From: Promethearchaeota archaeon
Lineage (GTDB): Archaea; Asgardarchaeota; Lokiarchaeia; Sigynarchaeales; SOKP01
Length of the DNA: 7,772 nt
Direction of reading: 5' to 3'
Assembly (NCBI GenBank): GCA_014729315.1
Contig: WJKD01000052.1
Span: forward strand, 1 to 7,772
Positions within the stretch are counted from its first letter, which is position 1, and each line of letters begins with the position of its first letter. A program made the translations under genes and the position numbers. The notes under the pieces are model-generated. The model made no database searches, was not told where the DNA came from, and saw only the letters and a list, made by a program, of their open reading frames with translations. Below, piece after piece: positions 1-4,106 of this stretch.

Positions 1-320
1 GTATATACGAACCCTTTCAATATTACATGTTTACGGGAGACACTTTATTTCGTGGAAGTATTTCGAATATTTACGAATATGGTTCGATGTCAGAATATAT
101 CAATTCGTTACAAATTTTAAATACATTTAAGATATATGACTTTTTTCCAAGTCACGGTCCTTATACGCTTGGCGAGGAAAAAGTAAAGCAAGAAATAGAT
201 GCGTCCATTGTGAACGCACGAATGGAACTTCAAAATTTTATAAACAGAATTAAAAGTAGGGATGTAAAAGAAGCAAGACCACCTCCTTCGCTTTATAACC
301 GAGAAACCGAGGACTTATAA
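1..320 (+). CDS. Metallo-beta-lactamase-fold hydrolase, C-terminal part (5' end outside window)
   Basis: The frame is open to the left edge (first full codon at base 3, reading IYEPFQYY before the first ATG at 27), so this is the end of a longer gene and the ATG at 27 is internal. Two late metal-site motifs of the metallo-beta-lactamase superfamily are visible. FTGDTLF lies right after that ATG and holds the bridging Asp; PSHGP, about 40 residues later, holds the last metal-binding His. The HxHxDH motif must lie upstream. The spacing and the FRGS after the Asp resemble glyoxalase II-like and general MBL-fold hydrolases, so a two-metal hydrolase of thioester, ester or phosphoester bonds is likely; the substrate cannot be read. 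After the fold comes a charged helix and a Pro-rich tail (ARPPPS). The gene converges on the GTPase gene with only 10 nt between the stops. Family assignment is fairly sure, specific function is not. Confidence 0.85.
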   Translation, partial: IYEPFQYYMFTGDTLFRGSISNIYEYGSMSEYINSLQILNTFKIYDFFPSHGPYTLGEEKVKQEIDASIVNARMELQNFINRIKSRDVKEARPPPSLYNRETEDL

Positions 321-325
321 AATAA

Positions 326-341
326 GTGGATCATAATCCAC
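326..341 (-). terminator. Small hairpin over the GTPase stop codon, candidate terminator
   Basis: GTGGAT (326-331) and ATCCAC (336-341) are a perfect 6-bp inverted repeat with a 4-nt loop. The repeat covers the TGA stop of the GTPase gene (331-333). On the minus strand it is followed within a few bases by TTATTTTAT, a moderately T-rich stretch. Being symmetric, it could also act on transcripts from the MBL gene. Evidence is structure only. Confidence 0.3.
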
Positions 342-918
342 AATAATTACATATTCGTAATTTTTTGGAATAAATTTTACCGCAATTATCACACAACGAA
401 AAATTCCTTACCATTATCTCGTTAGCTACTGACAAAAACGCAGTTTCTACGTTTTCCCCCGTTTTTGAAGAGGTAAAAATAGGTTTACGGGCGAATTTAT
501 ATTCCTTAGCAATTTCGAAAGCTTCTTTTTCGTCTATTTGTTTTTCTTCCTCTAAATCTATTTTTGTAGGAATTAATATTTTGATGACATTCTCGTGAGT
601 ATTTTGGTTAATGAGATCAACCCAACTATTAATATCGTTGAATGTATCCCTTCTCGTTATATCAAAACAAATAAGTGCGGCAGAGGCGCCGTGAAGATAA
701 CTTGGAAATAAGATACGATACTTTTCCTCTCCTGCAAAGTCCCATATAGAAAGTTCAATATCTACGCCTTCTTTGACCTTAACTTTCTTCCGTTTAAACG
801 CAACACCCATAGTTGCCTTCGTTTTTTCGTTGAAAATGTTATCGCAGAATCGGGCTATAAGGGAGGATTTACCCACATTCTTAGATCCCGCAAGAACTAT
901 TTTATATTTAAGCGCCAT
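331..918 (-). CDS. Ras/Rab-like small GTPase with C-terminal zinc ribbon
   Basis: This 195-residue protein has all five G motifs of the Ras superfamily in order: P-loop GSKNVGKS (11-18), switch I Thr36 in KATMG, WDFAGEE (59-65), TKID (118-121, in place of NKxD) and SSK (150-152, in place of SAK). The residue at the Ras Gln61 position is Glu64, a change expected to alter intrinsic hydrolysis or the need for an activating protein. Ras Gly12/Gly13 correspond to Lys13/Asn14. There is no CaaX or Cys-Cys lipidation signal. The chain ends in Cys176-x2-Cys179-x10-Cys190-x2-Cys193, a four-Cys zinc-ribbon knuckle. Eukaryote-like GTPases of this kind are abundant in Asgard archaea, which is the main taxonomic clue here. 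The likely role is a GTP-dependent switch; partner and location are unknown. ATG at 918 is chosen because a TATA box lies 27 nt upstream and no Shine-Dalgarno is present. The gene is separated by 91 nt from the hydrolase gene upstream of it. Confidence 0.95.
   Translation of the reverse strand: MALKYKIVLAGSKNVGKSSLIARFCDNIFNEKTKATMGVAFKRKKVKVKEGVDIELSIWDFAGEEKYRILFPSYLHGASAALICFDITRRDTFNDINSWVDLINQNTHENVIKILIPTKIDLEEEKQIDEKEAFEIAKEYKFARKPIFTSSKTGENVETAFLSVANEIMVRNFSLCDNCGKIYSKKLRICNYCGL
345..366 (+). terminator. Hairpin plus T-tract, candidate terminator of the MBL-fold gene
   Basis: AATTAC (345-350) and GTAATT (357-362) form a 6-bp stem around the loop ATATTC, and the run TTTTTT (361-366) follows and overlaps the stem. 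It sits 25 nt after the MBL stop and inside the 3' end of the opposing GTPase gene. Archaeal termination depends mainly on T-tracts, so the T run may be the working part. It could also be chance in AT-rich coding DNA. Confidence 0.35.
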
Positions 919-940
919 TTGGGTTCACAATCATATCCTT

Positions 941-950
941 ATTTATAAAT
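941..950 (-). promoter_or_regulatory. TATA box for a leaderless GTPase transcript
   Basis: The palindromic ATTTATAAAT is centred about 27 nt upstream of the GTPase ATG (918), the usual archaeal distance from TATA box to transcription start. No Shine-Dalgarno precedes the ATG (GTGAACCCAA). Together these suggest that transcription starts at or next to the start codon. Confidence 0.55.
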
Positions 951-970
951 TTGTATATCATTAATCATAA

Positions 971-983
971 TTTATATATAAAT
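971..983 (-). promoter_or_regulatory. Second strong TATA-like box upstream of the GTPase gene
   Basis: TTTATATATAAAT matches the archaeal TATA consensus better than the proximal box. Transcription from it would start near 945-950 and give a leader of about 30 nt. It could be an alternative promoter or simply AT-rich spacer; it lies just after the end of the hydrolase gene (stop at 1010). Confidence 0.35.
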
Positions 984-1009
984 ATCTTGTTGTAACCTCA
1001 AATTTAGGA

Positions 1010-1936
1010 TTATATTACTTTTTCAAGCCACGGTATGATTCGCTTGAGCGATTCTTCGATGTGTTCCTGAAAAATTAAATGAGACGCTCCTTCTAATACT
1101 TCAAGAGCCCTTTCTTTATGTGTGAGTCTTTCATATATTTCTTCCATATATTCTACGGAAAAGAGATTATCCTCGGATCCAACTATTATCATTATGGGTA
1201 TATCTATTTCCTCAATAGGCTTTGCTAACGGCGCCCTCATTTGCGTTTTAATAGCGCTTAGCGAGTATTTATCGGATAAAATCTCATCTTCTAACAATAA
1301 ATCTATTCGCTCGAGAAATTTATCCGTTTGTGCTAATTCTTCAAAATCTAAATATAAATATACGCTCAGTCGTAATTTAGGAGTTATTTTTGCGAAAAAT
1401 GGAACCAAAGGTACTAAAAGCTTTAAGATAGCTTTGATTTTTATTATCTTTTTATACGCGTCCTCGTTGAAAATGGCAGCGTTATGACACACTGCTGCTT
1501 TTAATCTCTGATCATTTGCAGCACAATATAAGGAGGTGATGCCTCCGAGACTCGAACCCATCACGCTTACATTATCTCCGTATTTATTTATTATAAAAGT
1601 GGTTACATCGTAGATAACTTGTGTAAACATTTCCATAGTGAAATGACCTCTCTTCCCTTCGCTTTTACCATGTCCAATCAGATCGGGTGCAACTATTCTA
1701 TATCCCTTCTGGAATAGGTTATAAAGGAATTCAGCGTAGAACCTACTATACACAGAGGTTCCGTGGATAAAAAGAATTGTTTTGTTCAAATTCTTCGATT
1801 CATCGTTGTAAATATCTAAATGGATCTTGTTTCCTTCTGAAATGATATATACTTCCTTGATTATGTTTTTAATCTGCGGGGGATTTGCATTTAAAACATA
1901 GTTGAACCAATAGTCTTTATATTGAATCTCAGACAT
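1010..1936 (-). CDS. Alpha/beta hydrolase, monoacylglycerol-lipase / lysophospholipase type
   Basis: This 308-residue serine hydrolase has the full alpha/beta-hydrolase signature. The oxyanion-hole segment is FIHGT (56-60), followed by APDLIGHGKSEG (83-94), typical of the Hydrolase_4/PldB/monoglyceride-lipase group. The nucleophile elbow GSSLGG (127-132) places the nucleophile at Ser129. The acid is Asp256 in VGSEDN and the base His286 in GASH. The cap region (about 160-200) is a basic and hydrophobic stretch (KIIKIKAILKLLVPLVPFF) that could dock on a membrane, as lids of lipid esterases do. No signal peptide is seen, so it should be cytoplasmic. Likely reaction: cleavage of a carboxylic ester such as a glyceride or lysolipid; this is inference, and other esters are possible. 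It starts 35 nt behind the tandem winged-helix regulator on the same strand, so it may be co-transcribed or have its own weak promoter. No Shine-Dalgarno precedes ATG 1936. Confidence 0.9.
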   Translation of the reverse strand: MSEIQYKDYWFNYVLNANPPQIKNIIKEVYIISEGNKIHLDIYNDESKNLNKTILFIHGTSVYSRFYAEFLYNLFQKGYRIVAPDLIGHGKSEGKRGHFTMEMFTQVIYDVTTFIINKYGDNVSVMGSSLGGITSLYCAANDQRLKAAVCHNAAIFNEDAYKKIIKIKAILKLLVPLVPFFAKITPKLRLSVYLYLDFEELAQTDKFLERIDLLLEDEILSDKYSLSAIKTQMRAPLAKPIEEIDIPIMIIVGSEDNLFSVEYMEEIYERLTHKERALEVLEGASHLIFQEHIEESLKRIIPWLEKVI

Positions 1937-1956
1937 GAAAAAATAATATTCTCGAA

Positions 1957-1966
1957 TAAATAAAAA
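1957..1966 (-). promoter_or_regulatory. Weak TATA-like box in the regulator-hydrolase gap; T-tract after the regulator
   Basis: On the minus strand the gap reads GTTTTTATTTATTCGAG. TTTATTTA is centred about 25 nt upstream of the hydrolase ATG (1936), a distance that would give a leaderless mRNA. The same TTTTT run directly follows the regulator stop (1972-1974) and could terminate its transcript. So the hydrolase may be separately transcribed despite the short gap. Confidence 0.3.
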
Positions 1967-1971
1967 CAGAT

Positions 1972-3123
1972 CTATTTTTTATCAGAGGAATTTTCCTTTG
2001 CTATTTTCTCTTCAAATTGAGAAATTTCATCAGCAAAAATTTGATCGAATTTTTCAATTAGGGGGATTACACTCTTAAATTCGGAAATATAATTTCTGAT
2101 TCTTGTATATCCTGCAAGATTTTTTAGTTCACCTTCTCTGGATTTTAATTCGTTTAATATCCTATTTACCTCTGGTTTAAAATCTAGTATAATTTGTAAT
2201 CTTTTCTGATACCGAGATAAATTGAATATGGCTATTGAGTCCAAGGAGTAATAAATCTGTCGATCACTAATGTCATCTTTCTTAAAAGCTCGGATGTATC
2301 CCTCGTTTAGAAAAAAGTTTAACGCTTCTGATATTAATCCGCTTGAGATGCCAGTTAATGTTTGGAGTTCAGATTGGGTTAAAACCCTTCTTGTTATAAG
2401 ATAAGCCATAACTGGAGCGTAGGATTCTTTTTCTATTATAAAAAATGGAGAATTTAAAATATAGGTAACAATTTTTTTTTCAAGGTCTAACATTGATGTT
2501 CCACCATAAGAAGAAGTTTCTTTTTTATATAACTTTCTTACGTTGTAGTCAGACTTGCTTGCCTTGCTTTCGGGAACATTTGAATATAAGCTTTTCATTA
2601 AGAGCGTTTCAAGAAATTCTAAATATTCAATTAATTCATTTGTCCGATTAATCAACAATTTAAATAATTCGGAATTATCAATCTCTTGAGGTCTTATTCT
2701 TTCTAATTGGGTCTTAATACTTCTATAAAAAGACATTTCTTCTTTAAACAGATTGAGAGTCAGATTCTTGCCTAAACTTGAAATATAATCCAAAAAACTT
2801 CCCCTCAATTGATATTCGAACTTTTTCTTTTTACCAGGTACTTTACTTCTCTTAATCATCCCCAAATCTAAATTATAATTAAGAATGTTCGATATAGAAC
2901 CTCTGGATATTCCTTTCCTCGCTCCCTCTTGGTAGTATAGTAAAGACAAATCTCTTATCTGTTTTTGAGTAAGTTTTTCGTGCGTAATTAAATAGCCTAT
3001 GATATGAGATTCCCTTTCTGATCTTCTTTTGTTTTTCCCACCTTTCACAACAAAATCTATTATTAATTCCTCGTATTTCCTTATTCTTCGATCGTAGATA
3101 TATTCGTCCCTATTTTCCGACAT
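1972..3123 (-). CDS. Tandem GbsR/MarR-type winged-helix transcriptional regulator
   Basis: This 383-residue protein contains two related winged-helix units. Unit 1 (38-106) has LTQKQIRDLS, a recognition helix in GISRGSISNIL and a strongly basic wing, VPGKKKKFEY. Unit 2 (233-294) has LTQSELQTLT, GISSGLISEAL and a neutral-to-acidic wing, KKDDISDRQIYY. Each unit is preceded by a similar short helix and followed by about 70 mostly helical residues, as in GbsR/MarR dimerisation regions, so the chain resembles a fused dimer. Such proteins are usually repressors relieved by a small ligand. Unit 1 has 10 extra residues (61-70) in the turn of its helix-turn-helix. The frame also opens with TTG at 3132, but ATG 3123 is preferred: a TATA box is centred 27 nt upstream of it and no Shine-Dalgarno is present. 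The gene is divergent from the ABC transporter operon, which is the likely target together with its own promoter. Family is fairly sure; target and ligand are inferred. Confidence 0.88.
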   Translation of the reverse strand: MSENRDEYIYDRRIRKYEELIIDFVVKGGKNKRRSERESHIIGYLITHEKLTQKQIRDLSLLYYQEGARKGISRGSISNILNYNLDLGMIKRSKVPGKKKKFEYQLRGSFLDYISSLGKNLTLNLFKEEMSFYRSIKTQLERIRPQEIDNSELFKLLINRTNELIEYLEFLETLLMKSLYSNVPESKASKSDYNVRKLYKKETSSYGGTSMLDLEKKIVTYILNSPFFIIEKESYAPVMAYLITRRVLTQSELQTLTGISSGLISEALNFFLNEGYIRAFKKDDISDRQIYYSLDSIAIFNLSRYQKRLQIILDFKPEVNRILNELKSREGELKNLAGYTRIRNYISEFKSVIPLIEKFDQIFADEISQFEEKIAKENSSDKK

Positions 3124-3145
3124 GAAATTCAAAAATAAAATTTGG

Positions 3146-3155
3146 TTATATAATA
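3146..3155 (-). promoter_or_regulatory. TATA box of the tandem winged-helix regulator
   Basis: On the minus strand the sequence is GGTTTTTTTATTATATAACC. The TATTATATAA core is centred about 27 nt upstream of ATG 3123, which predicts a leaderless mRNA and decides the start codon over the TTG at 3132. A second TATA-like stretch on this strand (ATTATAAATAA, about 3193-3204) would start transcription farther upstream. Confidence 0.5.
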
Positions 3156-3163
3156 AAAAAACC

Positions 3164-3180
3164 TATTCTCAAATAGAATA
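3164..3180. promoter_or_regulatory. 17-bp inverted repeat, candidate operator near the regulator promoter
   Basis: TATTCT (3164-3169) and AGAATA (3175-3180) are perfect inverted arms around CAAAT. It lies about 10 bp upstream of the regulator's TATA box, a position suited to autoregulation. The sequence differs from the 22-bp repeat nearby, so it may bind a different protein or the other DNA-binding unit. It could be chance in this AT-rich DNA. Confidence 0.4.
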
Positions 3181-3204
3181 TGAATTTTGTTTTATTTATA
3201 ATTA

Positions 3205-3226
3205 TTCATTTTTCACGAAAAATGAA
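3205..3226. promoter_or_regulatory. Perfect 22-bp inverted repeat, candidate main operator
   Basis: Arms TTCATTTTTC (3205-3214) and GAAAAATGAA (3217-3226) match perfectly over 10 bp with only AC between them. It lies near the middle of the divergent control region and 4 bp before a rightward TATA box (3231-3240). A 10-bp-arm palindrome with a 2-bp centre fits a site for a dimeric or pseudo-dimeric winged-helix protein, most likely the adjacent regulator. The binding partner is inferred. Confidence 0.55.
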
Positions 3227-3230
3227 AGAC

Positions 3231-3240
3231 TATAAATATT
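3231..3240 (+). promoter_or_regulatory. Distal TATA box for the ABC transporter operon
   Basis: TATAAATATT, preceded by the purine-rich GAAAGAC (possible BRE), is a good archaeal TATA match. Transcription would start near 3258-3262 and leave a leader of about 60 nt containing the TTTCAT elements. The box directly abuts the 22-bp inverted repeat, so a bound regulator would compete with TBP/TFB. Confidence 0.4.
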
Positions 3241-3243
3241 TAA

Positions 3244-3280
3244 GTTTCATTCTCTTTTTATAATTTTCATATTTCATGAA
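3244..3280. repeat. Cluster of TTTCAT elements ending in the palindrome TTCATGAA
   Basis: GTTTCAT (3244-3250), TTTTCAT (3264-3270) and ATTTCATGAA (3271-3280) repeat the outer half-site (TTCAT/ATGAA) of the 22-bp inverted repeat. The first two are 20 bp apart, about two helical turns, on the same face of the DNA. The last contains the 8-bp palindrome TTCATGAA. They may be weaker half-sites for the same regulator, placed between the two candidate TATA boxes of the transporter operon. Confidence 0.35.
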
Positions 3281-3286
3281 GATTGA

Positions 3287-3296
3287 TTAATATAAA
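3287..3296 (+). promoter_or_regulatory. Proximal TATA box for the ABC transporter operon
   Basis: TTAATATAAA is centred about 31 nt before ATG 3323, so the transcript would have a leader of only a few bases. This agrees with the absence of a Shine-Dalgarno (CAGAGAGCGTA before ATG). It is followed by alternating A and T tracts (3294-3310) that may bend or open the DNA. The TTCATGAA palindrome lies 6 bp upstream, where a BRE would be. Confidence 0.45.
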
Positions 3297-3322
3297 AAAA
3301 TTTTTAAAAATCAGAGAGCGTA

Positions 3323-4090
3323 ATGATGATAAGTTCTAAGACTAATGATTTCCCAAATTTCGAGCAAGACTTGCAAATAATCGTAGATAACGCATTTAAA
3401 ACTTACCAAACCGGGGATATAGAAATCAAGGCTCTCAATAGCATTAGCTTAGAGATAAAAAAGGGGGCGTTTAAGATGATCTTAGGGCCATCAGGGTGTG
3501 GCAAAACCACCTTATTAAACGTAATAGGAGGGTTAGATAGCCCTGATTCGGGGGAAATTTTTATTAATTTCGATGACAAATTCGAAGAAATCACCAAGTT
3601 TTCAAAGGAACGATTGACTCAATACCGACGTAAAAGAGTTGGAGTTATTTTCCAATTCTACAACCTCATACCCATATTGACTGCTCTAGAAAATGTTGAA
3701 CTTGCAGCTCGATTCTCAAACATTAAGAATCCTAGAAAGAAATCAATTAAATATTTAGAAGATTTTGGACTCGAAACTAAATTAGATAATTTTCCAAATC
3801 AACTTTCGGGAGGCGAACAGCAACGAGTGGCTATTGCTCGAGCGTTAGTAAAGGATCCACTTCTAATATTAGCTGACGAACCTACGGGGAATCTAGACAC
3901 AAAAAAGAGTAATGAGATTTATAAACTTTTAAAAGATCTTTCGACAGATTATGGAAAAACAGTGCTAATTGTCACGCACGACGAAGACATGGCGGATAAA
4001 TACGCAGAAGAACATATTTTAATCCGGGATGGTAAAATATTCGAGAGTAAAGAGAATGCTCGGAAGAAACTTTATAATAAAAGCCAATAA
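3323..4090 (+). CDS. ABC transporter ATP-binding protein, MacB/LolD type
   Basis: This 255-residue ATPase subunit is complete in all motifs: probable A-loop Tyr28, Walker [10 protein letters not shown] (55-63), Q-loop Gln111 in FQFYNLIP, signature LSGGEQQR (161-168), Walker B LLILADE (180-186), D-loop GNLD (189-192) and switch His219 in [12 protein letters not shown] followed by [10 protein letters not shown] and DEPTGNLD is typical of the MacB/LolD/FtsE group, which energises FtsX-like permeases by mechanical coupling rather than by moving substrate through a channel. About 18 residues precede the usual domain start, slightly more than the family norm. ATG 3323 and ATG 3326 are both possible starts; neither has a Shine-Dalgarno. 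It should sit as a dimer on the inner face of the membrane with the permease encoded 16 nt downstream. The operon is divergent from the tandem winged-helix regulator and probably controlled by it. Confidence 0.95.
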   Translation: MMISSKTNDFPNFEQDLQIIVDNAFKTYQTGDIEIKALNSISLEIKKGAFKMILGPSGCGKTTLLNVIGGLDSPDSGEIFINFDDKFEEITKFSKERLTQYRRKRVGVIFQFYNLIPILTALENVELAARFSNIKNPRKKSIKYLEDFGLETKLDNFPNQLSGGEQQRVAIARALVKDPLLILADEPTGNLDTKKSNEIYKLLKDLSTDYGKTVLIVTHDEDMADKYAEEHILIRDGKIFESKENARKKLYNKSQ

Positions 4091-4094
4091 TTAA

Positions 4095-4099
4095 GGAGG
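4095..4099 (+). promoter_or_regulatory. Strong Shine-Dalgarno of the permease gene
   Basis: AAGGAGGA precedes ATG 4107, with 7 nt between GGAGG and the start codon. It is the only clear Shine-Dalgarno before a full gene in this window. It fixes the permease start and indicates translation from a shared mRNA with the ATPase gene. Confidence 0.85.
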
Positions 4100-4106
4100 A
4101 ATTCAA

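Noticed and set aside
1122..1487. 121-codon plus-strand frame opposite the alpha/beta hydrolase
   Set aside because: It lies fully inside a gene with a complete catalytic triad. Its Ser/Ile-rich translation has no recognisable domain and is a shadow of the opposite strand.
3124..3132. TTG at 3132 as the regulator start (adds three residues)
   Set aside because: ATG 3123 is a better codon and lies 27 nt from the TATA box centre. TTG has no Shine-Dalgarno.
3291..3310. A7-T5-A5 tract before the ATPase gene as a terminator or origin element
   Set aside because: It lies between a TATA box and the start codon. It is better explained as AT-rich promoter DNA, and no repeats typical of an origin are present.
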